Assembly: GCA_902760955.1 (NCBI GenBank)
Contig: CACWIG010000002.1
Coordinates: 1-64,000 of the forward strand
Length of the DNA: 64,000 bases
DNA from: an uncultured Ruminococcus sp.
Lineage (GTDB): Bacteria; Bacillota; Clostridia; Monoglobales; Monoglobaceae
Direction of reading: 5' to 3'
Positions 45,677-56,648 of this stretch are shown piece after piece. The position numbers were made by a program, and so were the translations under genes. How positions within the stretch are numbered: the stretch's first letter is position 1; each line of letters opens with the position of its first letter. Under the pieces are notes generated by a model, which saw only the letters and a program-made list of their open reading frames with translations, searched no databases and was not told the origin of the DNA.

Positions 45677-48600
45677 TTAACCTATACTACCAATTGAATC
45701 TTCATCAATGGAAGCATCCTCATTGTTATCAGTTCCGCCGTATGCAGGATAAACCTCAATATCATTATAAGTGCTTATGCCTGTTCCTGCAGGAATGAGC
45801 TTACCTATAAGAACATTCTCTTTAAGGCCAACCAACGGATCCTTCTTACCCTTAATAGCCGCATCAGTAAGAACACGTGTTGTTTCCTGGAAGGAAGCAG
45901 CCGACAAGAATGAATCGGTAGCAAGTGCCGCCTTGGTAATACCCATAAGCTGAACTGAGAACTCAGCAGGCTCTTTGCCCTCGGCAATCATTTGATTATT
46001 GATGGCTTCAAGCTCATACATACTGATAAGCGAACCTGTAAGCAATCCTGTATCTCCTGATTTTTCAATCTTAACCTTACGCATCATTTGACGAACAATA
46101 ACCTCAATATGCTTATCGTTGATATCAACACCCTGCAATCTGTACACACGCTGTACTTCCTGAATAAAGTAATTCTGAACAGCGGTAGAACCCAATACTG
46201 CAAGGATATCGTGAGGATTAATAGAACCCTCTGTAAGCGGAGTACCTGCTTCGATTTCCTGGTCGTCACGAACCTTAATTCTTGAACCGAAGGGAATCAT
46301 ATAAGTTGCAGACTCTCCTGTGATTTCATTCATAACAACGATTTCACGCTTGTTAGATATCTCGGTAATACGAACCTTACCTGCAATCTCAGAAATGATA
46401 GCAACACCCTTAGGTTTTCTTGCTTCAAACAACTCCTCGACACGTGGGAGACCCTGTGTGATATCGTCACCCGCAACACCGCCTGCGTGGAATGTACGCA
46501 TTGTAAGCTGTGTACCAGGTTCACCGATTGACTGAGCGGCAATAATACCAACTGCCTCGCCTACATTTACAGGTGTAGCATTTGAAAGGTTATGACCGTA
46601 ACACTTAGCACATACACCAACCTTACTGCGACACTTAACAACAGAACGAATTTTAACTTCTTTAATTCCTGCTGCAACAATTTCGTGTGCTTTTACAGCA
46701 TTTATCATTTCATTTTCAGCAATAATCAGCTCACCTGTTGCAGGGTTTACTATATCCTCTGTAACAGTTCTGCCCTCAAGACGATCCTCAAGTGGCTCAA
46801 TTATTTCGTTGCCGTCTCTGATATCGCTAACGATAATACCATCTCTTGTTCCGCAATCCTCTTCACGAACGATAACATCCTGAGATACATCAACCAAACG
46901 ACGTGTCAGGTAACCTGAGTCAGCAGTTCTGAGAGCTGTATCGGTAAGACCTTTACGAGCACCGTGAGTAGAAATAAAGTACTCAAGTACGGTAAGACCT
47001 TCACGGAAGTTTGAACGGATAGGAATTTCGATTGTACGTCCCGATGTATCAGCCATAAGACCACGCATTGCGGCAAGCTGACGCATCTGGTTAACACTAC
47101 CACGGGCACCTGAATTAGCCATCATATAAATCGGGTTAAGCTGTCTGAGGTTATCCATCATCGCATCTGTTACCTGATTTGAAGTTTCACTCCAAATGGA
47201 AATAACGTGACGATGACGTTCTTCATCAGTAAGCATACCTCTGCGGTATTTCTTCATTACCTTATCTACGCGTTCTTCTGCCTGAGCAAGCAGTTCTGCT
47301 TTTTCCTCAGGAATTTGCATATCATCTACGCAGACAGTAACTGCACCGATTGTGGAATATTTGTAACCCATAGCCTTGATATCATCAAGGAGTGTTGCAG
47401 TCTCTGTAATACCGTGTATCTTTATAGCTGCATTAATTATTTTACCAAGCAACTTTTTGTCAACACCAGGCTCAACATTATCGTTTATAGCAACCTTAGC
47501 GGCAGGCTTTTTAAGGACATTGTCACCAATCTCCAAATCAAGCTGATGCTCAGGGTCGCTTCTATCAACAAAGCCTAAATCCTGCGGAATTTTTTCATTG
47601 AATATCAATCTTCCGACAGTTGCATCTATCATACCTGTCTTTTCAACACCATTTACTGTTTTGGTAACACGAACCTTAATGGGAGCGTGAAGCCCAACAG
47701 CCTTATTGTTATATGCAAGGACAGCTTCTTCAACATCAGAAAATACCTTGCCTGTACCTACTTCAGTATCGTCTTTAAGTGTCAGGTAATAACTACCCAA
47801 AACCATATCCTGTGTAGGAACTGTTACAGGCTTTCCGTCCTGAGGCTTAATCAAGTTGTTTGCAGAGAGCATAAGAAATCTCGCTTCTGCCTGAGCCTCA
47901 TTTGATAACGGAAGGTGAACAGCCATCTGGTCACCATCGAAGTCGGCATTGAACGCTGTACATACGAGCGGGTGGAGCTTGAGTGCCTTACCCTCTACAA
48001 GAACAGGCTCAAACGCCTGAATACCAAGTCTGTGAAGGGTTGGTGCACGGTTGAGCAAAACAGGATGGTCAACGATTACCTCCTCAAGAACGTCCCATAC
48101 CTCAGGACGTACACGCTCTACCATACGTTTAGCAGATTTGATATTGTGTGCCAAGCCATCTGATACAAGTTTCTTCATAACAAACGGCTTGAACAATTCA
48201 AGTGCCATCTTCTTAGGCAATCCGCACTGATAAATCTTAAGTTCAGGACCTACAACGATAACCGAACGTCCTGAATAGTCAACACGCTTACCCAACAAGT
48301 TCTGACGGAAACGTCCCTGCTTACCCTTAAGCATATCGGAAAGAGATTTGAGCGGACGGTTTCCCGGTCCCGTAACAGGTCTGCCGCGGCGACCGTTATC
48401 GATAAGTGCGTCAACTGCCTCCTGCAACATACGTTTCTCGTTTCTTACAATAATTTCAGGAGCATCTAAATCCAAAAGACGCTTTAATCTGTTGTTTCTG
48501 TTTATAACTCTGCGGTACAAGTCATTTAAGTCAGACGTAGCAAAACGTCCGCCGTCCAGCTGTACCATAGGTCTAATTTCGGGAGGGATAACAGGCAAAA

Positions 48601-49288
48601 CAGTTAAAATCATCCATTCGGGCTTGTTACCTGAGTGCAAAAATGCCTCAACTACTTCAAGTCTGCGGACAGTACGGATTTTCTTCTGTCCCTTTGCCCC
48701 CTCCAAGTCTGCCTTGAGTTCTTCGTAAAGAGATTCAAGGTCTATGTTCTGGAGCATTTCAAGGACTGCTTCCGCACCCATACCTGCTTTGAACATATCT
48801 CCATACTTTTCATAGTATTCTCTGTATTCCTTTTCAGACAAAATCTGATTTTTCTCAAGAGTTGTCTTTCCAGGGTCAATTACCACATATGCGGCAAAAT
48901 AAAGAACCTTCTCAAGTGCACGGGGTGACATATCAAGGATAAGACCGAGTCTGCTGGGTATACCCTTGAAATACCATATATGCGATACAGGAACAGCAAG
49001 TTCTATGTGTCCCATACGCTCACGACGAACCTTTGAGCGTGTAACCTCAACGCCGCAACGGTCACATACCACGCCCTTATAACGCACTCTCTTGTACTTA
49101 CCGCAGTGACATTCCCAATCCTTCTGCGGTCCGAATATACGCTCGCAGAACAAACCGTCTCTCTCAGGTTTTAATGTTCTGTAATTTATAGTTTCAGGTT
49201 TCTTAACTTCGCCTCTTGACCACTCCCGTATTTTTTCGGGAGAAGCAAGTCCGATTTGAATAGCATCAAAATTCTGATATTCACTCAT
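45677..49288 (-). CDS. rpoC: RNA polymerase subunit beta'
   Basis: Catalytic subunit of RNA polymerase. 1203 residues with the zinc-binding [20 protein letters not shown] (about 60-80), the Mg-binding [12 protein letters not shown] of the active centre, bridge-helix and trigger-loop regions ([19 protein letters not shown]), and a second Cys-rich site ([13 protein letters not shown]). No large lineage insert is visible. It follows rpoB after an 89-bp gap and ends the transcription unit. Confidence 0.98.
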   Translation of the reverse strand: MSEYQNFDAIQIGLASPEKIREWSRGEVKKPETINYRTLKPERDGLFCERIFGPQKDWECHCGKYKRVRYKGVVCDRCGVEVTRSKVRRERMGHIELAVPVSHIWYFKGIPSRLGLILDMSPRALEKVLYFAAYVVIDPGKTTLEKNQILSEKEYREYYEKYGDMFKAGMGAEAVLEMLQNIDLESLYEELKADLEGAKGQKKIRTVRRLEVVEAFLHSGNKPEWMILTVLPVIPPEIRPMVQLDGGRFATSDLNDLYRRVINRNNRLKRLLDLDAPEIIVRNEKRMLQEAVDALIDNGRRGRPVTGPGNRPLKSLSDMLKGKQGRFRQNLLGKRVDYSGRSVIVVGPELKIYQCGLPKKMALELFKPFVMKKLVSDGLAHNIKSAKRMVERVRPEVWDVLEEVIVDHPVLLNRAPTLHRLGIQAFEPVLVEGKALKLHPLVCTAFNADFDGDQMAVHLPLSNEAQAEARFLMLSANNLIKPQDGKPVTVPTQDMVLGSYYLTLKDDTEVGTGKVFSDVEEAVLAYNNKAVGLHAPIKVRVTKTVNGVEKTGMIDATVGRLIFNEKIPQDLGFVDRSDPEHQLDLEIGDNVLKKPAAKVAINDNVEPGVDKKLLGKIINAAIKIHGITETATLLDDIKAMGYKYSTIGAVTVCVDDMQIPEEKAELLAQAEERVDKVMKKYRRGMLTDEERHRHVISIWSETSNQVTDAMMDNLRQLNPIYMMANSGARGSVNQMRQLAAMRGLMADTSGRTIEIPIRSNFREGLTVLEYFISTHGARKGLTDTALRTADSGYLTRRLVDVSQDVIVREEDCGTRDGIIVSDIRDGNEIIEPLEDRLEGRTVTEDIVNPATGELIIAENEMINAVKAHEIVAAGIKEVKIRSVVKCRSKVGVCAKCYGHNLSNATPVNVGEAVGIIAAQSIGEPGTQLTMRTFHAGGVAGDDITQGLPRVEELFEARKPKGVAIISEIAGKVRITEISNKREIVVMNEITGESATYMIPFGSRIKVRDDQEIEAGTPLTEGSINPHDILAVLGSTAVQNYFIQEVQRVYRLQGVDINDKHIEVIVRQMMRKVKIEKSGDTGLLTGSLISMYELEAINNQMIAEGKEPAEFSVQLMGITKAALATDSFLSAASFQETTRVLTDAAIKGKKDPLVGLKENVLIGKLIPAGTGISTYNDIEVYPAYGGTDNNEDASIDEDSIGSIG

Positions 49289-49377
49289 ATTGAACTACCT
49301 TTCCGGCTCACAAATTCACATATCCGTCTGCCGTGAGCTTGACAGACAGTTATCATCAAAAACCTTAATTCAGCCGA

Positions 49378-52300
49378 TTAGAACATATCCTCATCATCAA
49401 TATCGTCAATGTCCTCTTCTTCGGCAATGGTATCAAGTGATTCAATTCCTTCAGCATCAAGATAATCAACATCATCTTCATCTCCGCCAAGGATTGCACT
49501 TATAACACTGTCATCATCGCCGAGTATATCGTCAAGTTCATCAACTTCATCATCTTCGACAAGAATATTATCGTCGTCTTCAGAGAAGTCGTGCTTATTA
49601 ATTAATTCGTCATCCTCTACACCTGCAATATTTACCTGCAAATCTGAATCTTCGTCATCAATGGATTCACGAAGCTCAATTTCATTGCCATCTTTATCAA
49701 GAACCTTCATATCAAGCAACAAGCTCTGAAGTTCTTTAATAAGAACTTTAAATGACTCAGGAACGCCAGGTTCGGGAACATTGTCACCCTTAACGATTGC
49801 TTCGTATGTCTTAACACGTCCTACAACGTCATCTGACTTAACAGTAAGAATTTCCTGCAAGGTATAAGAAGCACCATAAGCCTCAAGTGCCCAAACCTCC
49901 ATCTCACCGAAACGCTGACCGCCGAACTGAGCTTTACCGCCGAGTGGCTGCTGAGTAACGAGAGAGTAAGGACCTGTTGACCTTGCGTGGATTTTATCGT
50001 CTACAAGGTGGGCAAGCTTCAGATAATGCATATATCCGACGGTTACAGGATTGTCAAACGGCTCACCTGTACGTCCGTCATACAGAATAGTCTTACCTGT
50101 CTTATCAAAGCCTGCCTGCTCAAGAGCCTCAACAATATCATCCTCGTTAGCACCATCGAAAACAGGTGTGGCAATCTTCCAATTGAGAGCTTTTGCCGCT
50201 CTTCCGAGATGCACCTCAAGTACCTGACCGATATTCATACGCGAAGGTACGCCCAACGGGTTCAATACAATCTGAAGCGGTGTACCATCAGGCAAGAATG
50301 GCATATCCTCCTCAGGAAGAATTCTGGAAACGACACCCTTGTTACCGTGACGTCCAGCCATCTTATCGCCGACAGATATCTTTCTCTTCTGTGCGATATA
50401 ACATCTTACAACCTGTGTAACCCCAGGCGGTAATTCGTCGCCGTTAGCACGGGTAAACACCTTAACATCAACGATAATTCCGTATTCACCGTGAGGAACA
50501 CGAAGTGAAGTGTCACGAACCTCACGTGCTTTTTCACCGAAGATAGCTCTGAGCAATCTCTCCTCAGCCGTAAGTTCAGTTTCACCCTTAGGTGTAACCT
50601 TACCTACAAGGATATCACCTGCTTTAACCTCTGCACCGATGCGGATAATACCTCTCTCGTCCAAATCACGGAGTGTATCTTCGCCCACATTCGGTATATC
50701 TCTTGTAATTTCCTCAGGGCCGAGCTTTGTTTCTCTTGCTTCGCTTTCATATTCTTCTATATGGATAGATGTAAATACATCATCTTTAACAAGCTGTTCG
50801 CTGATTAAAACAGCATCCTCGTAGTTATAACCTTCCCAGGTCATAAATCCGATAAGGATATTACGTCCGAGGCCGATTTCACCATTGTTTGTAGATGGTC
50901 CGTCAGCAATTATATCGCCCTTGCAAACCTTTTCACCCTCTTTAACGATAGGTCTTTGGTTAATACAGGTTCCCTGGTTGGAACGGGCAAACTTGGTAAG
51001 TTTATATCTGTTTAACTGATGATTTTCGTCCTTGATAACGATTTCGGTAGCCGACACCTTATCAACAACACCGTCTTCTTTAGCAAGAATACATACACCT
51101 GAATCCTTTGCCGCTTTGTATTCCATACCTGTTCCGACAATCGGAGACTCAGGCATAAGAAGCGGAACCGCCTGACGCTGCATATTAGAACCCATCAAGG
51201 CACGGTTAGCATCGTCATTCTCAAGGAATGGTATCATAGCGGTAGCTATTGACATAACCTGTCTCGGAGATACGTCCATATAGTCTACGCGGTCAGGTGT
51301 CACCTCGATAAACTCATCCTTAAATCTTGTTACTATCTTTTTATTTATAAATCTGTCGTTTTCATCAAGAGGCTCATTAGCCTGTGCAACAAAGAAGCCG
51401 TCCTCCACGTCAGCCGTCATATAGGTAACGTCCTTTGTTACGATGCCGTTTTCTTTGTCAACTCTGCGGTACGGAGTTTCAATAAATCCGTATTCGTTCA
51501 CCTTTGCAAATCCGCTGAGGGAGTTGATAAGACCGATGTTAGGTCCTTCAGGAGTCTCAATAGGACACATACGACCATAGTGAGAATGGTGAACGTCACG
51601 AACCTCAAAGCCTGCACGCTCACGGGAGAGACCGCCAGGTCCCAACGCAGATAATCTTCTCTTATGTGTCAACTCACCCAATGGGTTAATCTGATCCATA
51701 AACTGTGACAACTGTGATGAACCGAAGAACTCTTTTATGGCAGATGTAACAGGTCTGATATTAATTAAATTCTGAGGTGTTACAACGTCCATATCCTGTG
51801 TTGTCATACGCTCACGTACGGCACGTTCCATACGAGAAAGACCGATACGGAACTGATTTTGCAAAAGCTCACCAACGCTTCTGATACGACGGTTGCCCAA
51901 GTGGTCGATGTCGTCTACGTTGCCTACCCCCAATGCTAAGTTACCTACATATGAGATAGATGCAATAATATCGTCAATCAATATATGTCTCGGAATAAGC
52001 TCATCACGCTTGTCATAGAGAGCCTGCTTGAATTCATCAGAATTCATATCAGGATATTCTTCCATAATTTCTTTGAGAACTATTCCGCGAACTCTCTCGT
52101 AAATTCCGTATTCACGAGGATTATAGTCAACATAGTCACGGAGGTCAACCATACCGTTTGATATAACCTTTGTCTTTTTGCCGTCAACATCAAGAACAAT
52201 ATCATTAACCCACGCCTTTTCGAGAGCGAGAGCTGTTTCCTTTGTAATAACGTCACCCTCGGCAACAATAAGCTCACCTGTTTCAGGGTCAGCGATAGTC

Positions 52301-53172
52301 TGAGCCGAAACAAAACCGCAAATACGATTTGACAATCTCAGCTTCTTATTGTACTTAAATCTTCCGACTCTTGCCATATCATAGCGCTTAGGGTCAAAGA
52401 AAAGGTTTGTAATAAGAGATTGAGCGCTTTCAACCGTAGGCGGTTCGCCCGGGCGGAGCTTTCTGTATATCTCAAGAAGACCGTCGTCTGTGCTCTTTGT
52501 CGTATCCTTTTCCATTGTCACCATAAGTCTTTCGTCTTCGCCGAAAAGCTCGGTAATCTGTGCATCTGTACCGAAGCCAAGGGCACGGATAAGAACTGTG
52601 ACAGGCATTTTTCTGTTACGGTCAATTCTTACATAAAATACATCATTGCTGTCTGTTTCGTACTCGAGCCAAGCACCTCTGTTAGGAATAACCTGAGAAG
52701 AGAACAGCTTTTTGCCGACCTTATCATATTCCTGTGAATAATAAACGCTTGGCGCACGAACAAGCTGAGACACGATAACACGCTCAGCTCCGTTTATGAT
52801 AAATGTACCCGAAGGAGTCATAATAGGGAAATCACCCATAAAGATTTCCTGTTCCTTGATTTCACCGGATTCCTTATTTATAAGGCGAACTTTAACGCGA
52901 AGCGGTGCCGCATATGTCGCGTCTCTCTCCTTACATTCCTCTATGTCATACTTTGGATTGTCATCCAGATGGTAATCAACAAACTCAAGAATAAGATTTC
53001 CCGCATAGTCCGTAATGGGCGATACGTCGTGAAAAACTTCCTTAAGGCCCTCTTCCAGGAACCAATTATAAGAGTTTACCTGAATTTCAATCAGATTGGG
53101 CATCTCCAGAACCTCATTAATTTTGCCGTAGCTCATACGAGTATTCTTACCCAGTTTCACAGGATGTACCAT
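49378..53172 (-). CDS. rpoB: RNA polymerase subunit beta
   Basis: 1264 residues. The rifampicin-binding region reads [20 protein letters not shown]+[11 protein letters not shown]; the positions equal to E. coli D516, H526 and S531 are wild type, those equal to N518 and S522 are Ile and Gly. The last 95 residues form a strongly acidic Asp/Glu tail (for example [14 protein letters not shown]) beyond the usual end of beta. ATG 53172 follows TGAGGTG; an in-frame GTG at 53184 is part of that site. It has its own consensus promoter, and ribosomal protein genes rplJ/rplL are not upstream. Confidence 0.97.
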   Translation of the reverse strand: MVHPVKLGKNTRMSYGKINEVLEMPNLIEIQVNSYNWFLEEGLKEVFHDVSPITDYAGNLILEFVDYHLDDNPKYDIEECKERDATYAAPLRVKVRLINKESGEIKEQEIFMGDFPIMTPSGTFIINGAERVIVSQLVRAPSVYYSQEYDKVGKKLFSSQVIPNRGAWLEYETDSNDVFYVRIDRNRKMPVTVLIRALGFGTDAQITELFGEDERLMVTMEKDTTKSTDDGLLEIYRKLRPGEPPTVESAQSLITNLFFDPKRYDMARVGRFKYNKKLRLSNRICGFVSAQTIADPETGELIVAEGDVITKETALALEKAWVNDIVLDVDGKKTKVISNGMVDLRDYVDYNPREYGIYERVRGIVLKEIMEEYPDMNSDEFKQALYDKRDELIPRHILIDDIIASISYVGNLALGVGNVDDIDHLGNRRIRSVGELLQNQFRIGLSRMERAVRERMTTQDMDVVTPQNLINIRPVTSAIKEFFGSSQLSQFMDQINPLGELTHKRRLSALGPGGLSRERAGFEVRDVHHSHYGRMCPIETPEGPNIGLINSLSGFAKVNEYGFIETPYRRVDKENGIVTKDVTYMTADVEDGFFVAQANEPLDENDRFINKKIVTRFKDEFIEVTPDRVDYMDVSPRQVMSIATAMIPFLENDDANRALMGSNMQRQAVPLLMPESPIVGTGMEYKAAKDSGVCILAKEDGVVDKVSATEIVIKDENHQLNRYKLTKFARSNQGTCINQRPIVKEGEKVCKGDIIADGPSTNNGEIGLGRNILIGFMTWEGYNYEDAVLISEQLVKDDVFTSIHIEEYESEARETKLGPEEITRDIPNVGEDTLRDLDERGIIRIGAEVKAGDILVGKVTPKGETELTAEERLLRAIFGEKAREVRDTSLRVPHGEYGIIVDVKVFTRANGDELPPGVTQVVRCYIAQKRKISVGDKMAGRHGNKGVVSRILPEEDMPFLPDGTPLQIVLNPLGVPSRMNIGQVLEVHLGRAAKALNWKIATPVFDGANEDDIVEALEQAGFDKTGKTILYDGRTGEPFDNPVTVGYMHYLKLAHLVDDKIHARSTGPYSLVTQQPLGGKAQFGGQRFGEMEVWALEAYGASYTLQEILTVKSDDVVGRVKTYEAIVKGDNVPEPGVPESFKVLIKELQSLLLDMKVLDKDGNEIELRESIDDEDSDLQVNIAGVEDDELINKHDFSEDDDNILVEDDEVDELDDILGDDDSVISAILGGDEDDVDYLDAEGIESLDTIAEEEDIDDIDDEDMF

Positions 53173-53433
53173 AAAACCGCTCACCTCATCAAAATATTTT
53201 TCTGAAAAAAATGTGAAAAATTATTGCGCCGTATTTTTTATCGACAGAACCTTAAGCCTTGTCCTGCAATACCCGAAAAATAACGTTTTTACAAGTATTT
53301 AAGACGCGGTAATCATTAACACTTGATTAAATCCAAACAATGTGTTAAAATAGGCAATGGGTTGTTAAAAACAATCGTTTTTTTCTGCCTAAAAAAGAAA
53401 ATACGCAAACTTTCGCACTATAAACAGATATCA

Positions 53434-53462
53434 ATTATACCATTTAATTTTATTCTTGTCAA
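53434..53462 (-). promoter_or_regulatory. Promoter of rpoBC
   Basis: TTGACA (53462-53457), 17-bp spacer, TATAAT (53439-53434): full consensus, start near 53427, leaving a 5' leader of about 255 nt to rpoB. I see no convincing structure in that leader. The gap is shared with the divergent glycosidase gene. Confidence 0.9.
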
Positions 53463-53530
53463 GAGATTATTTTGCATTTTTCGCAATTTGAAAATTAAAA
53501 TGTGTATATTTAAAAAAGGAATGATTTTAA

Positions 53531-56116
53531 TTGAAAAAAATACTCTCTGTTTTTCTTGTAATATTATTATTAGGAACAAATGCATATGCAGATGTCTTAG
53601 GCACACACATCTCATCATCACGTAAAGAACTTTCTCCGGGTACAACCTTTTATACAAACGTCTTTAACAATTCAAGCGTAGGCAAACAGACAGAGCATTA
53701 CTTTGAATACATACCAAACAATATGACAATCCCTGCACTGACAAATGGTTGGACGGCTTACGGCAAACGCACTTTGACACAAGCCAACAACATTCTTATC
53801 CAACAGGGCTACAATCCCGTGGCAGGTATGAATGCCGACTTCTTCTCTTTTCAAACAGGCGTTCCTATGAGCAACACAATAATAGACGGCAGAATTTTTA
53901 CCGCTGACTCTTCGTGGCTTCCCGCCATTGGCTTTAAAGACGACGGCACAGCCTTTATCGGAACCCTGCCTATCAGCACTACTGTCACCACTGATGACGG
54001 CTCATCATTTATAGTGGAATGTATCAACAAATACCGTCAGCCCTATGCCTTATACTTGTTCAACAAAGACTTTGCCGACAACACCCATTCACCAGGCTGG
54101 GGCAGAGATGTGGTGCTTGGCAATGTATCAGGAGATTTTAAACTTGGCGGAACAGTAACAGCAACCGTTGAAAGCATTTCCGACAACGACGGCTCTGTAC
54201 CAATCCCCGACGGCAAGCTGATACTCAGTGTATCGGCAGATGCCGCACAGGAACTAAAAGACAGATTAAACTGCCTCACCCCGGGCACTAATATCACAAT
54301 ATCTACAACGGCAGAGCAAGACAGCGATATTTGGAATGGTATTCGATATGCCGTAGGCGGAACAGGAGGAAAACTGCTCACAGACGGACAGCTTGACTAT
54401 GTTGACGAAAGTGCCGCTCCCCGCAGTGCAGCGGGCGTGCGAGCAGACGGAAGTATAATTTTTTATACCATTGACGGCAGACAAACAAATTACAGCTACG
54501 GAGCAAGAAAAGAAACCGTTGCAAGACGTCTGCTTGAATTGGGTTGTACTGATGCTATAAACTTAGACGGCGGCGGTTCAACCACCATTGGCTACGCAGA
54601 GCCGGGAAGCAAAGAATTTAAGGTTGCCAACTCCCCATCAGACGGAGCGCAAAGAAGCTGTGCAAACTTTTTGTTTGTCCTAAACCTTTGTCAAGCTGAC
54701 GGAATTCCGTACTCACTTTCCCTTGACAACTACGGAACAGCACTTCTCGCAGGTGCAACAACGAAAATAAATGCATCTGCACTTGACCGCTCCTTTGGAT
54801 ACGCAGACTTAAACAATGGTGTTACCTTCTATATAGAAGATGATGCAGACACTCCTGATATAAACGGAAGAAAATCTGTAATCACCGACGACGGATATAT
54901 CACCGCATACGGAAACGGCGATATTTATGTAGGTGCGTACAGCGGTGATGCCTACGGCTCAACAATGGTCACAAGCGTTCAAACCCCCGAAAACATAACA
55001 ATATATAATTCGGACGCAGGCTATCAGTTAAACGAAATCGTGCTGGGTCCTAAAGAGACCGTACAATTAGATGCAGTAAGCATCTGGTACGGCACAACTC
55101 TTATTTCCGACAGCTCCTGTTATAAATGGACAGTTGTCAGCGACAATGCATCTGTAGGCAATGTAAATTCAGATGGATTTTTCTCAGCTTCAGACAATGA
55201 CGGTGCAACGGGAAAGCTGGTTGTCAACGCAGGCCTTTGCGTCACCGAAATTCCAATACGGATTTCAGGCGGAGGCTCGGAGGATAATAATATTTCATAT
55301 CCTCAAATAAGCGGTGAAATTTATAATAATACATTTAATGGAAATATAAACGGCAATAATATAAAGAAAGACAATATATCCATAACCATAGACGGCGATA
55401 GAACCGATTTTGATTATGAAGATGTTTCGGGCAATATCTCTTTTAATATAAATGACGGCGAAACCGACTATCACAAAATCGGTGTATTTGTAACTGCCGA
55501 CAGCGGTGCCTCTTCTATGAAGTTTTTTGAAACATCAAATATATCCTCGGTACAAAACAAGTTCCGCGACACCGATAACCATTGGGCAAAGGGATATATT
55601 TCATATCTCTCGGATTGCGGAATAGTGAACGGAAGTCTGGAGGGCGATGAAATATTCTTCCGCCCCGACAGGCATATGACAAGAACAGAATTTGCCATAA
55701 TGCTGTGCAATTATTTGAATTTAGATACAGACTCTTATTCTGATGTTGAGCTTCCGTTTATAGATAAAGATGAAATTCCTTGGTGGGCAGAAAACAACGT
55801 TAAGGCAATATACAGCTTAAACATTATGCAAGGTCAGCTTGGTCAATACGGCGTTTCCTTTAACCCAAACGCCAACATCAACAGAATGGAATTTGCCATT
55901 GCTCTGAACCGCCTGTTACCAAAAGGTCTTAAGTCAGAGCCTATATATTCAACTGATAAAGACGATATTCCATTCTGGGCAGAGGACAGTATGCGTGTTA
56001 TCTTCGCACAGGGCATTATGACGGGCTACCCCGACGGAACGCTTAGACCCACACAAAGCGTAACCCGTGCCGAAGGCGTTAAAATGCTGTTCAACATAAT
56101 CGGCACAGGCAAATAA
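53531..56116 (+). CDS. Secreted phosphodiester glycosidase (NAGPA domain) with three SLH domains
   Basis: 861 residues with signal peptide (1-21: KKILSVFLVILLLGTNAYAD). Residues 60-390 form the NAGPA-like phosphodiester glycosidase domain, with the DGGGST motif near 345 and GMNADFF early; this family removes phosphodiester-linked sugars from glycans or wall polymers. A middle Ig-like or beta region follows (400-690). The C-terminal 160 residues are three SLH domains (for example RDTDNHWAKGYI...MTRTEFAIML; PNANINRMEFAIAL; PTQSVTRAEGVKML), which tether the protein to wall polysaccharide. The start is TTG 53531, ten bases after AAGGA; no ATG is in frame nearby. Wall-anchored glycan or teichoic acid trimming is inferred. 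Confidence 0.9.
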   Translation: MKKILSVFLVILLLGTNAYADVLGTHISSSRKELSPGTTFYTNVFNNSSVGKQTEHYFEYIPNNMTIPALTNGWTAYGKRTLTQANNILIQQGYNPVAGMNADFFSFQTGVPMSNTIIDGRIFTADSSWLPAIGFKDDGTAFIGTLPISTTVTTDDGSSFIVECINKYRQPYALYLFNKDFADNTHSPGWGRDVVLGNVSGDFKLGGTVTATVESISDNDGSVPIPDGKLILSVSADAAQELKDRLNCLTPGTNITISTTAEQDSDIWNGIRYAVGGTGGKLLTDGQLDYVDESAAPRSAAGVRADGSIIFYTIDGRQTNYSYGARKETVARRLLELGCTDAINLDGGGSTTIGYAEPGSKEFKVANSPSDGAQRSCANFLFVLNLCQADGIPYSLSLDNYGTALLAGATTKINASALDRSFGYADLNNGVTFYIEDDADTPDINGRKSVITDDGYITAYGNGDIYVGAYSGDAYGSTMVTSVQTPENITIYNSDAGYQLNEIVLGPKETVQLDAVSIWYGTTLISDSSCYKWTVVSDNASVGNVNSDGFFSASDNDGATGKLVVNAGLCVTEIPIRISGGGSEDNNISYPQISGEIYNNTFNGNINGNNIKKDNISITIDGDRTDFDYEDVSGNISFNINDGETDYHKIGVFVTADSGASSMKFFETSNISSVQNKFRDTDNHWAKGYISYLSDCGIVNGSLEGDEIFFRPDRHMTRTEFAIMLCNYLNLDTDSYSDVELPFIDKDEIPWWAENNVKAIYSLNIMQGQLGQYGVSFNPNANINRMEFAIALNRLLPKGLKSEPIYSTDKDDIPFWAEDSMRVIFAQGIMTGYPDGTLRPTQSVTRAEGVKMLFNIIGTGK

Positions 56117-56210
56117 ATAAAACGACAGAAGAAACAAATCGTTCAACATCGGGTGCGTATTTTATCACGATATGCGTAAAAGACAAAAAACAATTATTAT
56201 CAAAAATAAT

Positions 56211-56236
56211 CGTAGGGCAGGGGCTTGCTCCTGCCG
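56211..56236. repeat. REP-like palindrome inside transposase frame, unit 1
   Basis: GTAGGGCAGGGGCTTGCTCC+TGCC, same class as the second unit at 9.87 kb, here read in frame within the transposase. Confidence 0.75.
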
Positions 56237-56371
56237 AAAACCAATTAACCCAATATGGTAATGTCGCAAAAGAACAAATAGAATTATTGGAAAACCGATA
56301 TAACGGAATTAAAATTGATAAATATGTGATAATGCCTAATCATATACACATTTTAATTTCCTACGAAACAG

Positions 56372-56398
56372 CGGCAGGAGCAAGCCCCTGCCCTACAA
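56372..56398. repeat. REP-like palindrome inside transposase frame, unit 2
   Basis: CGGCAGGAGCAAGCCCCTGC+CCTAC, inverse orientation to unit 1, again keeping the frame open. Confidence 0.75.
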
Positions 56399-56593
56399 TA
56401 TCCGACATAATATGTGCATTTAAGTCCACAACAACAATATTGTGCAAAAAACAAGGGTTAAATGAAAAGCATTTATTTCAATCATCATTCTATGTCCACA
56501 TTATCCGTGGCGAAAAGGATTATCAAAAAATATGGGAATATATAGATACAAATGTGATAAGATGGAATAAAGATTGCTATTTCAACGATTAAA

Positions 56594-56621
56594 AGCGGGG
56601 CGATTCGTAAACCGCCCCTAC
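56594..56621 (-). repeat. REP-like palindrome, possible purF terminator
   Basis: GGGGCGG..CGCCCC type hairpin 28 bp beyond the purF stop; on the minus strand CUUUUAA follows, so it could end purF transcripts. Confidence 0.55.
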
Positions 56622-56648
56622 AAACACGCAAGGGAGCCTTGGGTGGCA

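Larger units (their letters stand above)
56118..56592 (+). pseudogene. REP-associated tyrosine transposase (RAYT), 5'-truncated
   Basis: In one open frame the translation runs from SGAYFITICVKDKKQLL through PNHIHIL (the HUH metal site) and FYVHIIRGEKDYQKIWEYID (segment with the family's catalytic Tyr) to a stop at 56592, so the Y1/IS200-like domain is nearly complete. The N-terminal residues before GAYF do not match the family and no ATG or GTG start is in frame; the first start-like codon is TTG 56287, which would drop the first third. It begins right after the glycosidase stop. Two REP-like palindromes (56211-56236, 56372-56398) lie inside the frame and are translated as VGQGLAPAE and AAGASPCPT. 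Confidence 0.78.

Noticed and set aside
53185-53430. Structured leader in the long rpoB 5' UTR
   Set aside because: Only short AT-rich hairpins could be drawn; nothing convincing.
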